Numbered from the stretch's first letter, positions 22,920-36,560 are shown. The stretch is 64,000 bases of DNA from Bryoerythrophyllum caledonicum (GCA_963971425.1 OZ020519.1:25434755-25498754), one strand, 5' to 3'. The notes: a model not told the origin generated them from the sequence alone. Translations and numbers: made by a program.

Positions 22920-23837
22920 GCGATAATGGGTGCGACACTTGTAGGACTGTAGCAATTTTGGCATCCACTGCTCTGATGAAGGGAAAAACATTTGGCCTAG
23001 GAAGGGAAAGAAAAAGGCAAATTGGCCCCTTCTAAGGAAATGGGAATGAATATAATGGCAATTTTTTAGAAAATTAGAAATATCCATTTGGCTATTTATA
23101 AACTCAAGCATGGTGCAAATTGGCTCTTGCAACAACTTTGTGATCTGTGAAGAGGCGATTCAGTTGGGAAAAAAAGGCCAAGTGGTTATGAAGAAAGAAA
23201 AAACATGGACAAATCAATTTGGCTTCAAAGTGGCATATAGAAAGGCTTTTGAATCCTTCCAAAATCACAATCATGCAACAGCAGTACTCATGCCAGTCTA
23301 GCACCCCACCTCCACAGCCATTTCAAAGGTGACCCAAATAAAAGAAAAAAAAGCGTACATGTAATGAACTAAAACCAACAACTCTTGCCAAGGGGCTACA
23401 ACATACATAGACAAGTTTGTGCACCTCTATCAAATTACAGTGATGGAGAAATGAGGAAAAAAAACCATACTTGAAGTGAACTCAAACCTTCAACACCTCC
23501 CAAACAGTTGCAGCATCCATACATCATCTTGTGCACAACCACAAAATACAATGAAGGAGAAATGAGAAGGAAAAAAAAGAAAAAAAAGATAAAAGGCATA
23601 CATGGAAGGCTTGCAGTCACTCCAGAGCAGCTGCAGAGGCCTTCCATCAGTCATTGTCTACCATCAGCCATTCTCTGCAGCACAAGCAGAGAACAACAAA
23701 AATCAAGTAACAATTTTAAAATATAAAATTTCACATAATATGTATAAACCAACATCAATGTTCAATGCACATAAAGTGCATGACATAAAACTGAAGGAAA
23801 AGAGTTTTGAACACAAACAATGATCCACAATAAGGAC
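22920..23837. repeat. hAT copy 2 downstream region with imperfect tandem units
   Basis: Between about 23340 and 23640 three degenerate units of about 100 bp repeat the pattern ATGGAGAAATGAGGAAAAAA or similar, a CATACNTGNA block, and a block ending in CAGTTGCAGC or CAGCTGCAG. The rest is plain AT-rich sequence. It lies just downstream of the hAT-like copy 2 stop. Confidence 0.4.
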
Positions 23838-26800
23838 CTATTTCTTGCCGCCATAACGTCCGACACCGTCCGGGCTATTGTACCAATGATCATAAGCCTT
23901 TCCGTACGGGAAAGTCTCTACATCAAACAACTTCTGGGAGTACATCCCAACGACAATGCCAAGGTTAGTATCTAGAGAACTTCGCACTTTGGACTTAAAA
24001 AATGACAAGGAACTGAAGACACGCTCGTCTTCCACTGACCCCAACACCATCACAATTGCCACCTCAACAAACTTCATGTATGTGGGAAATCGGCCCGCAA
24101 TAGGCCCATTAGATTGGGCAACTTGCCATATCTTTGTAAGTGGGTTCAAGTCAAATGGAGGCTCACATGCACGTCAAAAGTTACTTCGCATGAAGAGTTT
24201 GAATAGACTTTGCTCAGACTTAAAATCATACCCGTTTAGTAGTGCAGGCACTACAATCCTCGGAGTAGCTGCCCCATCACCTTTTGATTTCCTCGGTCTC
24301 GCAAAAAAAAAAACGCTTCACAATCTCGAGATGTTGTGGAAATGTGTCCAAACAATCTGGCGCCGCCCAATACTATGGATACACTATGCCAAGGGCATTA
24401 AGCGTATCTACAGACGGGAATTGACGTTGCAGCTCTTCAATGAGATGCACTGCTGCCTCTACAGTCATCAAACATCAAAATCAAGTGAGTTCAATGGATG
24501 CATACCAAACCCTCAAAGGAAATTAAAATTCAAAGTGGAAAGAGAAGTTACCTTTGCAATCTGCTTTAATGGCCATTGCCATTTCTGAGAATATAGTTCT
24601 GTCAATGGATTTGCCCTTGTAGAAGGCGGGCACCTCGGTGCGATGGAGCCTCCACATCAAACGTTCAGTTTGATTGTTCAAGTCCACATCCCATCGAAGA
24701 AATATGTTGTAATGCGCCAACTCCATCAACGCCTTGAAATTGTTGAAGTCATTACTTGCAAACGCCGTAGATGAATCAATGTACAGCTTGAACAGCTGTA
24801 GCTCACATGTGCCAAGCGCAGCTACAAAGTCCTATATGAAAACATTCTGTTTCTGGGCAAAGTTAATGAGAACATCAATGGTCTCCACCAACAGGATTAA
24901 AGCAATCATGCCCAAAAGGACACTAAGATCAACCATTTCATCAAAAAATAAATATGAGAACACACAAATCACTACAACTGAACTTGAATTTGAAAATGCA
25001 CTCAACTACAATATTGCTAATACATAAAGAGAGAGAATGATGATATAAGCACTTGAGCAACTGCCTCTGAAGCCTTCAATTGGTACATTTTGGTTAAAAC
25101 CAACCTATACTGTGAGCCTAACCGGCGGAGAGGGTCTAGCAAACTAATCCACCTCGTGGATACATTGCGCAAGAGCTTCAAACCTCTACACTCCATTGTC
25201 TCCGCGAGTTCCTTGAAGTCTTGAACTCTCCTCGGGCTCTTGCTGAAGTACAAGTACGTGGATGCAAGGACTCTCTCAATGGCTTCCATCACCTTCAGTT
25301 GGCTCAGGCTCTTGAAAGCCAAGTTACACATGTGAGCAAAATAATGCACTACTTGTGCAAAAGGCGCATGAGCTTCACGAAGCTGTGTAGAGACTCCGGT
25401 AACCTTCCCTTGCATCACCGCTGCTCCATCCGCTCCAAAACTAACCAACTTGCGTTGAACCTTTAAGGTGTTCAAGCCTCCAAATACCTTAAGGACGCTA
25501 ACAAGGACAACAAGAAGGTCATCTACCCTCGTCCCATCCACAACTTTGTGGACTTTCAACAACAAGGGCAAACGTTGCCAATTATGCATCAGATATGCAT
25601 GAATTGACATCCATGAGGTGGTATCATTTAGAGTAACTTCATCGCAACTAAGGGCGACGAAGTTAGCAGTGCTAACCTTGTCCTTGATGTGTCCTTGCAA
25701 CTGCAAACACATTGACAACACATTGGAGAACATATAGAGCTTTTGTGTCCACAAAAAAAAACTGTTGCAAATTACATTCATGGCAGCCCAACTCAAAGAC
25801 CTAAGCTGAAAGACTTGCAAATTATTGTCATGAGCCCAACTAAAAGTCCTGAAGTCAAAGATAAAAGAAGCTATTTCTTCCAAAAAAAATCATTCATTGT
25901 TGATTGACAAAAGCTGACACCAACAAACATACCACATCAAACATAGACGCTACCGTGTTCCAGCCCAAATAGTGGGTCCAATGCATCCGCGGGATTTCAG
26001 GGAACTCCAAGTAATTGAATAAAGCCTCTATGTCTTGAAAGTCTTGCATGGGCCTCCCCTTCTGAAGAACTTGCAAGAGGGTTGCAACCTGAATTATCTT
26101 CTTCTTCCAAGTGGATCCATTGATGTTGTTTACTTGTTGTAAGATTGACTCAAGAGGTTCCTTTGCAAATAGGGCATCATTTTTCTGATGGCGACAGTTC
26201 TTTGCAAGGAAGTTGTCTCCCTTCTTGAGCCCCTTGGCCAGATCATCTTTTTTAGCCTGCACACAAACAACAAGCATATTTGAGTTGTTTTCCACGAACT
26301 ATAGTAAAGTACCACAAAGATATGTGAATGTACCTTCCGGTTATTCTCATTTTTGAAAAGTGTATCAGTCTTCGCCGCCATCAGCTTGGGCCGACCCTCA
26401 ATTTGAGTGCACATGATGCACTCCACAAAGTGGTAGCCATCTTGCATAAGTCCTTCTATCCATGGAAACCGCGTTCCCACTCACAGTGGTAGCGACGGTT
26501 TCTATCATATTGTCGGGTCTTCCGCTTGGATGTTGGTGGAGTCTGATCAAAGTCGGAGATGGACGACTCTTGAAGCTCATCGTCAGAGAGGCCCTACAAT
26601 CCAACAGAGAATGAATCAGAATTTATATTTAGAACAAGTTAAAAATTGAAGTTATCTTTTGCAAATGCAGGTCCAAATTGACAGTCTCTGAAAAGACTGA
26701 TGTATGAGAAAGGGAAAAAATAATGGAAAATTTATTTTAAATTTATTTAAATAAAAAATCCAAAATTCAATTTGACTCCCACATATTGCACAAGAAGCGT

Positions 26801-28575
26801 CCGACATGGATTGTTGTCGTGTAGGTCAAGCAAGGATTTTTTGGAAGACCACCCGATTCCTCCCTCTCTGTCCCGATTATTCCTTCACTCCTTTCATGCT
26901 TTTGATAACAACATGAAGCCTCGATTATATTGATCGTTGGTTTAGGTGCTCACCACTATCATATGGTCCCCCACCACCCACTGTGCTCGTAACCCAGGCC
27001 AACCCAAACAACACACCCATCCGAGGACTCATGTCCCACCACGTGGTGCCCCCCATCATGTTCCCGCGACACTCAGCCGTCCCCACCGTCACCCCCCAAA
27101 AAAACACTCACTTTCCCGGTGAGCTACTTCGAGAGGATATAAACCACTTTCAGGTGTGCAATGTGATACTACTCCGCTGGAGGCTCTTCTTTTTTACAGC
27201 CTTTTTTCCCATTATCATTCTTTTGCTGGATCTTTTGGAGCAATCCTAAGACATTGACGCCCTCCGTCTGACGCCCCTTCAATGGTTGCGCTTTCCAATC
27301 AAAGTCCCTCGATCGGCTGCATGGTGCTAACCACTGTCACAACCGCTTCGGGTTGTCGCTAAAAGAACCCCCGTGCCCTCCATCAGATCAAGATCCACGG
27401 TGATTTGTCTAGCACTTACACCAAAGTCACAGGTTCGGTGAAGGAGTCTGTATTGGAGGCCTTGTATACGAGGTCTACTTCAAAGCTTCAAAATCAGCTC
27501 TAGTAATCTGGAACAAAGGTTAAATTTCGGGCTCCATTATCATCATTCATGATTGCACTGTCATCGTTCTCGACTAGGCCCTCGCCACAAGTCCTGCCAA
27601 GGTAAACAAAACACCAAGTGAATCATTCATCTCCAACACTAGAGCTTGTAAACAACCAACTTGTAGCTTGCAATAAGCCGCCAACCGATTGATCACATCA
27701 TCGACACATTGACATGATACTAGTAATACCATGACCACTCTGAGGAAACCAAAAACAAAATTAAACCACCTCAGGCTGACATCCATGCATGTCCCGTATC
27801 TCTACACAAGATCGACACCAACTTCTCCTAAAAACGCTAAGTTGCCAACCATGTTCAAATGACACAAGTTTAGATCATCGCATTGACATTTGAAAAAAAA
27901 CCAAAATTCAATTCAACTCCCACTCCAAATAGTATTACTATAAATCTCAGACACAACTTCCACTCAATCCGGCTCAAGCATGACTCTTAGCTGACATATA
28001 CAACACTTCCACCCGACACATACAAGACTCCATTGCGTACACATAGAAGACTCCAAGCTGGCAATGAAAAAAAAACATACCTGGAGGGGATGGGGCGCTG
28101 CAGACGTTGAGCCTATTGAGTCCGGCGCGGCCTTCTTCCTCTTCACTTCCGCAATCCCAGGCGCCGTGACTGCCGCCCGTTTTTCCTTGTCATGAGACGG
28201 GAGTGCAAGCAGACGGACAACAGAATTGCTCCGGGGCGGGGTGACATAAAGAACAACTGTGTCTTCGGCTGAAGCAGAGGTAGAGGCGTCTGCAATGGGT
28301 GTCGATGTCGGGGCACTCCACGGAAGCGGACTATCACTGAATGTGTTTCTGGACGATTGGAAATACATGTTGAGCGTCACGGCTGCCTTGGCTGCTATCC
28401 TCGCACCTTCTTCGGGTTCCCGCAATGTCCGTCTCTTGTCCGCCGCCTCCTTCAAAGTCCTCCTCTGAATTCGATGATTCTCCCTACGAAGAAGACGTTC
28501 AGCAGTAGCAGTTGAAGGATCCAAACTAGCACACATACCTCCACCATCATTGTTGAGCGTATCATTGGGTGCCAC
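23838..28575 (-). pseudogene. hAT-like transposase, copy 2 (broken but better preserved)
   Basis: Six exons can be traced with normal splice signals: a 28081-28575 (LRRENHRIQRRTLKEAADKR, TPPRSNSVVRL), b 26334-26593 (RQYDRNRRYHCEWERGF), c 25933-26256 (AKKDDLAKGLKKGDNFLAKN), d 25053-25700, e 24552 to about 24935, f 23838-24458. Exon d carries SCDEVT and LVSFGADGAAVM, the first two catalytic acidic positions, then HYFAHMCNLAF. Exon f ends in the hAT dimerisation domain (VLGSVEDERVFSSLSFFKSK). The layout is that of hAT proteins related to animal ZNF862/ZMYM-like genes. Defects are a one-base loss in the run before FPWIEGLMQD in exon b, a TAG in exon e (NVFI*DFV), and stops plus frameshifts in exon f. 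The a-b intron is about 1.49 kb against 0.71 kb in copy 1. Confidence 0.82.
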
Positions 28576-29950
28576 TCAAATGTCCTCTTTCAAAAGCAGC
28601 GCTCGTTAATCCTGCACCAAAAACATATCGTCCCTCTTCCTTGCCGGCAAGAATCTTAACACCAACACTAGAGCCCAGGTCTGCAAGTAGAGAACGACAA
28701 CAATGAGAATGAAGACTGCGAATGAAAGCAATAGCATTTCATGACCTACATCATCGTTTCGACTTACTATTGCCACGGCTGAATTGCTTGAAGCCCAAAG
28801 TGGCGTGCAACACTTGCACCTCCACTAGGATGACCACTGCAATGATCTAGCAATGACCCGCTTGCAACATCAGCATCGCCGCCTGATTTCTCTAGATCGG
28901 CGCAGGGGCCATCGGGAGAACTTTTCTCTTCACGACTTTCTGCGGCACGTGAGGTCTTTAGCGTGCCGTGTCCGCAATCTGGAGCTCCAACAACAGAGCT
29001 TCGTCCGGCGCCCAACGCTGTTGCAGCATTTAGTAACTCCGGTGACGAACAACAACCCTCCAAAATGTGGTCTGATGCAACTCTGAGGGCGCTTAAAGCC
29101 TTTGCCCCAACCTCTGATGGTGAAGACGTCATGATGCGCCGAAAAAACACCCTGCGCTAGCCTCGCACCAACAACCCACAGAAGAATTTTTCACTGATAG
29201 CACCAGAGGATTTTCCACTCCCACAAACAACTAGATCGATAATGTCCTTAGCAGTATCGTGAAGACAACATTATCATTCAAGTCCTCAGACATCACAAAG
29301 GACTTTAAATCGGGATCTACATAGGGGAGTTTCAAAACTGAGGTACCTCAGCATCAGCCGCCACAGCCTCCCTAGAGCTCCATGCAACAACGTTGGCGGA
29401 ATACGAAACATGAAGGACTGCGTATTCAAAAAACAAACCCTCGGGATTCTCAGAAGTCACAAATGCAATTCAAGTTGTTGAAATGTTGAGATCTGTTGAG
29501 TTTCCTAGGCCCATCAAGGTGGCACAAAGTGCAACAGAGATACAACCACAAAGAAGAAATTCCAGAAAAACCGAGGCGAAAGTTGTTCAACAAACCTTGT
29601 AGGGAAGAGATGGAGAGGTCAGGCGAGAAGGTTGTTGGTGGGCAGTGGTCTCTGTCGAGAGTGCCAAGGCAACATCAACAAGGGATGGCGATGAATGCCA
29701 TGATTTCAGCGCGTGTCGTGGCGATTCTTCAAATGAAGAGAAATAAACGTGGGCGAGTGCCAAGACACTGCAGGCGCGCTTTGGCCAGAAGGAAATACAA
29801 GGTCCAGAAATTGGTGCGCGAGGCAACGGGTTCCACTAAAGCAATCGTTCCCACTTGGCCCCACCGTCCCCCATACCTTCGCCATCAGGCTCCCATGCAG
29901 ACAGTTTGGCAGCTTCATTTTTTAGTCTCCTCAGATTTTTTCTGAAGACC
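28576..29950 (-). other. Upstream region of hAT-like copy 2, possible 5' exons
   Basis: The region is GC-richer than the spacers. The minus frame 28767-29150 (127 residues) ends beside a GTAAGT donor near 28765, and a CTACTTGCAG acceptor lies near 28682, so an extra 5' coding or leader exon is plausible. The joining frame is not clean. A second donor-like site, ACAAG|GTTTGT, lies near 29600. The plus frame 29496-29945 has no recognisable domain. Confidence 0.35.
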
Positions 29951-32900
29951 AATTCGCCACATAATATTTTATTTCTTTATTTGGCTGTAGGTCGCCAAAA
30001 CAAAAGGCTTGCCCTTCACCATGGAGATATACCAATTGTGTGCTTGTGGTCGCGCATGGTCTCGGTCAAACAACTTTGTCAATTTGTCCCTGGTTAAAGG
30101 TTCCTCTTTGATTATTGGTACTTTACTTGGAATAGTCAACAACTTCCAGTAAACTTTTTACATCTCCTACCATTGCTAAAGATTTCTCACCAAATCTGAA
30201 GGATTATGTAAATTCAACCACTGTCAGTATGTTCCAACTCTTGCAATCATGGCAATCCTTCTTGATGTAATTCTAGAAATCCAATTTTTGGAGATTCTCC
30301 TTGTTCTATTCTACTTCCACTGCCAATGGAATAATTTTCCAAAAAAGAAGGGTCTTGTGTTGCAAAGGGGATTCTTCTGCCATCTTTGATTGGAAGCTTC
30401 ACATTATTATCATTTTTACAACTTGTCTTGTACGTCTCGAAATTCTTATTTGCCAATTAATTTGCCTTGGTTAGTTTAGGCTTGTAGAGCCTAAATGTTT
30501 AAAATAGTTTTTTCGATTTTATTGTGTAAAAGGGGTTGTAGATATATTAAGAATTAGATAATTCTTGGAAATGTTCACACTAAGTAGCTAATTGATCAAA
30601 AGTACCTATTTATATCTAAAATAGAATAATATTGAGAAAAGGGTTTAATTCACACCCTTTGGTAGAGATACACCTTTTCATGAAGAAATATGGGAATTAA
30701 ATCAGAAGAAGCCTATTGGTTAGGAAATGGGAAAAACCTCTTGCTAAGAGGTGCACCTTTTAGAAAATAGGTAGCATAAATAACTACTTTTGTAAGCATT
30801 ACTTGCCATGACCACAAGGAAGATTGGAGTGAGCCTTAGCTTTAGGAGAAAAAGCTAGTTGATGACTCTTAATGTTGTAAGAGTATTTACATATTAATAT
30901 ATATTTATTTATTATTGTATTTGCATGTGTTAAGTCTTGTATGTGACTTGAGTCATATGTATAATTGCAATTATATTGGAACATCATAGAATAAATTGTG
31001 TTTTATAAATGTAATTGTATGCATTTGGTCTTAGGTGTGGATAAAAGTCCTATGCATAAATGCATTACATATTTGTTCTTCATAGATTAAGTTAGGGAAA
31101 GACCCTAACTAGATCAAAGCAACCCTTGTGTGAGTTTACAAGATAATCATAAGTGTGTAAAATTCATGAGAATCAATGTATGATTAATTAACTTAATGCA
31201 TTAGAAAGCGGAATGCACAAGTAATTAATAAAATATTTCATATTAGTGTGGAAACTTAAGAATCTTACATCATAAATAGTTTATCTTATGCATGGATAAC
31301 TCGGTAAATTAAATCCACATTGAATAAGAGCTTAAGCATAAATGAAAAAGCTTAAGTCTATGAGACATAATTTAAGGTATTTAAATGTAAAAGTGTAGGT
31401 CACTGCTTACATTAATGTGTTAAAAATTGATTGGCTAAATAGACTTAAGTCTCAACCATGAATATAATTAATTACGACTTAATTGAACTTGTGTATTGTT
31501 TGAGACTAACACTTGTAATGAGTACATGATCCATTGGACGTATGTGAGAAGTGGAGCTTGTTGCACGAGGTAAACTCGTGATTTATAAAAGGATTAATTA
31601 AGGAACAAGCAATGAGTGCAATGGATAGATCCATTAGCCAAGGATGGTTAGGTCTAGGAGTCTAACCAAGCACATTCACAGTTATTAAAGAGCAAGGCTC
31701 TTTGTAGGCACTTAGATCCTTGGGAAATAAGTGCTAAAGAGTGATGTATTCAAAGACTTAAATTCCTAAAATAAGTGCAAAACCTGAAGTAATTTTATAA
31801 GAAGACATCTTTTAATGCATAGTTAGAGCATAACTACTTAACATTGAACGCTAAACCATCCCGGGAGAATGAACTTAGAATAAGAGTGAATCTTGGTTGT
31901 TTGAGAGTTTGGATTTTACAGTTTTCAAGGCTTTGTTACTTAGCTTCAACAAGTTCTACACAAACTGTTATTTGTTCTCTAAGAGATTTCTTAGACAAAT
32001 TGTCAAAATACAAACAACAATGAGTTGGTTGATACAACGCACATACATGTGCATTGTTTCTTACACTTAAAAGAATAAAAAAAATTCACCTTCAAATGTT
32101 TTGATTACTTGTCTTAATCTTCAACACAAAAGGTTTTAAATTATGAACCTCACTTAGACATGGTTTTTATCACTTTGGAAGACAATTGATCTATTAAGGC
32201 ACTTTACTATGCGTAGTTTTTTTAGTGTTCAGTATTAAGATAAATAGTAAATTGCTTCTTATCATCTTTGGCTTACATCTATTCTATAAACTTGACATTG
32301 TTGTCTTAAATCCATGACATCTTTAGATAGCACCTCTCACCTCAAAATTGATTTGGTTTCTCTTAATAATTTATCTACTTTACTCAAAGCTCAACTCATT
32401 TTTCTTGCTTTGCACCACCTCCAGAACCTGTGTTTCTAATCCAATAATGACTAGTGACCTTTTTAGTACAAACTTTCTTATTGACAATTGGACTTTTTGG
32501 CACAAAACAACAAGTTTTGCTACATGGCTAGTGACCTTTTTAGTACAAACTTTCTTTATTGACAATCAGAGTTTTTGGCACAAAACAACAAGTTTTGCTA
32601 TAGTTCACAATAACAAAAAAACTAAACCTCGCCCCTTAGTAATGGTCTACTTCAGTATCAACCTTCTTTAATTTTACCGTCTCTCACATTCATTCTTTAG
32701 ATCATTTGTCAATACATTGCGAGAGTTATACCTAACAAGAAACCTAAAACATCTATTAAACCATTCTTTTTCTTTTACAACTCCACAAACTTGGACATGA
32801 CAGATTGTCGTTGGACATTCACTCCAACACAACAAAGATAAATAAGGTATCGTCATACTCCAAGAGAATTTGCCACATGTTTGTCCTTCTTACTTCATTG

Positions 32901-33689
32901 CTCCTCCCAACTCAAGCAACCAATAATCTCCACTAAAAGTTTCTCCAATCATTCTCACATAAATTCTTTGAACCAATTGCCTTACAATTTACTATGCATT
33001 AAGATCACTCATTAATGACTACGCTCATTCATACACAATGCACTAAGCTTTGCTCACAATTGATCATTCATGCAACCTCTCTGTTGAGACTACTTGTGTT
33101 GGTGTATGCAACCAAGACTAATTGTCATTAACGACTTTGTGATTGCTTGTTTAGTAATTGATGCTGAAATAATTAACTTTGGTCTCTTTCCGTGGTGTCT
33201 TGATTTGGTAGCTGCATTGATTCAACTAATTGTCTCTTACTAACAATCATCTCACTATTTCTTATTAATATCTACAGTAGTGATGATGATGAGTACTCAT
33301 CATATTTCTTATTCACATCCTTTAATTAATTTCTCAAGATTAATTGTACACAGTTTAATAAATTTACTGATTAATTTATGCTATTTTCTAAAACATTTGA
33401 ATTCTTATCTATTCATATTTCTATCAAAAATTGAAATAATTTCCTACAAAAATAAGCTACCCTATCCTCTCTGAATTTTGTAACTTACCCTCGAAGTTTA
33501 ATAATATTTGAGATGATATCGATTATAATATGTGGCATGAACATTGCTCGCAAAATTTTGTAATTCCACTAAGCCACTTGGGTAGGATTTTAAAACATTA
33601 TATGGACTTAACCATTGCAATTTAAAATTTCCAGGAAATTTTTGAATATGACTACCATAGAGCAAAACTAGATCATTATCTATTAATTC
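29951..33689. other. AT-rich spacer, possible LTR remnants
   Basis: No coding sequence is recognisable. The part from about 30480 to 32060 has the texture of non-coding LTR or leader sequence of a plant retroelement, but I found no matching partner and no primer-binding site. The only clear repeat is the 77-bp tandem duplication at 32452-32604. Confidence 0.35.
32452..32604. repeat. 77-bp tandem duplication
   Basis: Two adjacent units begin TAGTGACCTTTTTAGTACAA and end in a GGCACAAAACAACAAGTTTT-type block (32452-32528 and 32529-32604), with a few mismatches. Confidence 0.85.
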
Positions 33690-34507
33690 TTTGGATAGTA
33701 CTTACTACAACATGTTTTTCTTTGATTTTGAACAACAACCATGTTCAAATAGGCTTGAGCACATGTCTCATCTAATTTTTCAAGCATGAACACTCTTTGG
33801 TTCAAAGATTCTACATCTCCCATACATTTGGCAATTGCCACTCTTAAAGAGGGAACATATAATTTGATAGGTAGAATAGCCTTTTGGCCATAAACAAGTT
33901 GTAAAGGTGTACACTTAGTGGTGACCTTATTAGCACAACCATACGTCCATAAGGCTTAAAAAGTCTAGCATCCCAACTGACACTTGCACCTTGGATAGTT
34001 TTGTTAATAATTTAACATAAAACCCCATTTGTTTTTTTGGTTTGCCCATTAGCACAAGGGTGATAAGGTGCAAATTTTCTATGCATAGTGAGTTATTTAG
34101 TGGTTAGTAATTCAATAGTCTCATTAAAATAATAAGCACCTCTATCATTGACAAGTTCTTTGGGGCAACCAAAAGGTGTAGTAATATTCATAAATAAATT
34201 GAGCAACAATAGAGGCATCATCTCTTTTGTTTGCCGAGGCTTTTGCTCATTTAGTCACATAATCACTAGCCACTAAAATATAATGTTTTTGACCATTCGA
34301 CCTTGGAGGTTCAATTAGGCCCACTAAATGTATATCCCATTTTTCAAATGATACTTGGGCTAATATTGGATTTAAGGGCATGGCTTTTGAGGTAGTAGGT
34401 TTTTCCACTCTTTGGCAAGAGTCACACTTTTTAGTATATTCGGCAATATCAAAAAATAGTGTAGGCCACCAATATCCATATTGGAGTGTCGTTTTTGTGG
34501 TCACCAA
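33690..34507 (-). pseudogene. Ty3/gypsy integrase remnant
   Basis: The first 86 residues (34247-34507) read as the end of the integrase zinc-binding domain and the start of the catalytic core: YGYWWPTLFFDIAEYTKKCDSCQ, CQRVEKPT and HYILVASDYVTK. The Asp in VASDYVTK is the first catalytic position. Downstream on the minus strand the core continues in shifting frames, with recognisable pieces such as FGCPKELV-like and KCTPLQLVYGQKAILPI. Many stops make it a dead fragment. No reverse transcriptase or protease is seen upstream, so the copy is truncated. Confidence 0.8.
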
Positions 34508-35789
34508 TCTTTGGCTTCTTTGTATAACATGTGAGATATGATGAAATAAGATTGTGTTTTATGGACTAATCATTGTTTTTGTATATCCATGTATTTAAAA
34601 AGAAATGTATTTGTACTAAAATAGTGTATAATATCCGCATATTTGGAAGAAGAAGAACTCCGGTCCCTGAAGGGGGCTGGAGTGAATAAAGTGTTTGTTT
34701 GTTCCACCACTAAATCCATGTCCAATGGACAAAGGTTAAGTAGTATGGAACTACACCCCCCTCTTGAAGGTAGACACTATGTAATAAATAATCAGTAACC
34801 AATAACCAGGAACCAAGGACCAACTAGAGCCACATGGCACAAATTTCGAGAGATGATTTGTAAAGTCTGATGTGTATCTTTAGAGGTTTTCACGGGTTTC
34901 ATATAGTTCTCGGAGAGGTTGGTTAATTTTTAGTTGTTTTTGAGTTTCTGGGAAAAATTTGTCATTACAATAATTGAATTTGATAAAATGGATAGTAAGG
35001 TCCATTTTTATGTGGTAGAGGGTCTCTATATGATAATCCTTTGACGCATAGTGTCGTAGTGTAGTGGTTTGTAATTCTCAAAGTTAACCGAAATTAACCT
35101 TAAGCGAGCCCACCTAACCAGGGATTTTTATCGTGCATCAAACTCTTTAAATCTTAACAACACTTCACATTCAATACCTCACACATCCTGGAGGATGGCT
35201 TCCCTGGTACCTTAGCAACCGGTAACAAGTAACCACAAGTGTCTAGTTTAAACTTTGTTAAGCGTCAGAGTAGTTTTCCAGCAAGTTTTTACAGTGCCCG
35301 TGTGGGAATCCGTTCCCACAAGGTTCCGGAAGTTAACCTCAAAATCCGACAAAAACAAAAAAAATAGCACTAGAACGTTAGAAAGGAGGAATAACACAGT
35401 AGGAAAGTAGAATCAGGAAATAAAACATATAGGGGGCAGGCAAGTTCCTTAAAAGCTCTAACAGAATGCTAAATCCGGAGGTCCGGATACGACCGGATCC
35501 GGTAAAATCGTCACGATCGGAACTCTCCGGAAGAATCTGGAACCGGGAGTAATCCAGAATTCGGAAACGCCATCATGATTGCGACAGCACCCAACTGTCA
35601 TCCGTACGCCGTCAGGGGTATAAGAACGTGAGTCTATTTTTGTTGTCCTCCACTTCTTTGCTCTCTCTCTCTCTATCTCTCTCTCTTTCTCCTCTCTGCC
35701 TTCCGTCTTCTTGGTGTGATAGTCTGGAAGTGTTTCCGGTAGAGAGAGTTTTGGTGAGGTCGGTGCGTGTAGATGTGACTGGATAGACT
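34508..35789. other. Spacer and leader-like sequence, with GAA hairpin and CT repeat
   Basis: At 34650-34684 AAGAAGAAGAACTCCGGTCCC is followed by GGGGGCTGGAGTGAATAAAG, a decayed hairpin resembling 3335-3359 with an AATAAA next to it. From about 35280 the sequence becomes rich in CCGG. A CT microsatellite lies at about 35660-35697. No gene is seen. Confidence 0.4.
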
Positions 35790-36560
35790 ATGAGGTTTGG
35801 AAGACGTCTTTTTGTAGACATGGCGGATGAGGAACCTTCTCGGGCAACCTGGGGTACTACGATGTTGTCGTCGGTGCAGCGGGTTTCACCAGTGATACCC
35901 ACAGATCCGGAGGAGCTCGGAGTCCTCGAGCACTTCCTCGACTTCATGGAGTGCCGCAGACTGCTCGAGGTCGCATGGGGCATAAAGGACGTCAAGCTGT
36001 TGGTGGAGCTCCTCCAGAATCCGGGCAACAAATACGACGGCACGATCCGCACCCATCCTGAAAGTTGGGGTGTACCGGAATGACAACGCACCTACGCGTT
36101 TGCAAGTGGAGTCGCGAAGACGGCGGAGCGGAAGGATGAGATCTTGGGCAACGAGTTAACGAAGGCAGTCGATACAAATGAAGGATACAACACCGACGAT
36201 TTACAGCATCAAGACGCCCAGATCGTAGTTAGATTTCTGAATCCCATCTTCCACCCGGAGAAGCCAAAACGGGTGGTTTATAAATGGGCAGCCACAATCT
36301 TGGGATCGATGAGGGAAAAAATCTCAGTAGATTGGGCGTCGCTTATGAGCAACATGGTCACCTGGATGGTGAAAGGTCTCCAGAAGGTGTAGAAGTCTGG
36401 AACCCCCCTACCCCCTTAACTCACTCACTTGTATGCACGTCACGTCGTCCTTACGCCGGAGGAGCAAGATGAGTATGAAGAAGTGCTCAGCATCCACACC
36501 TACGACGGACGAGAGCCCGCATCTGACGAAGAAGGCATGGAGGTGGGGGAAATCCCAACG
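35790..36560 (+). pseudogene. Decayed ORF of a CCGG-rich element, part 1
   Basis: One reading frame stays coding-like for about 255 residues, broken by stops at 36081 (after SWGVPE), 36390 and 36417. It includes LGVLEHFLDFMECRRLLEVA, VRFLNPIFHPEKPKRVVYKW and VLTPEEQDEYEEVLSIHTYD. The frame is the same before and after each stop, so these are point nonsense mutations. I do not recognise the family; composition and setting suggest a gag-like protein of a retroelement. Confidence 0.4.

Noticed and set aside
29496-29945. 149-residue plus-strand frame
   Set aside because: No domain or codon evidence; it lies in the GC-richer upstream region of hAT copy 2.
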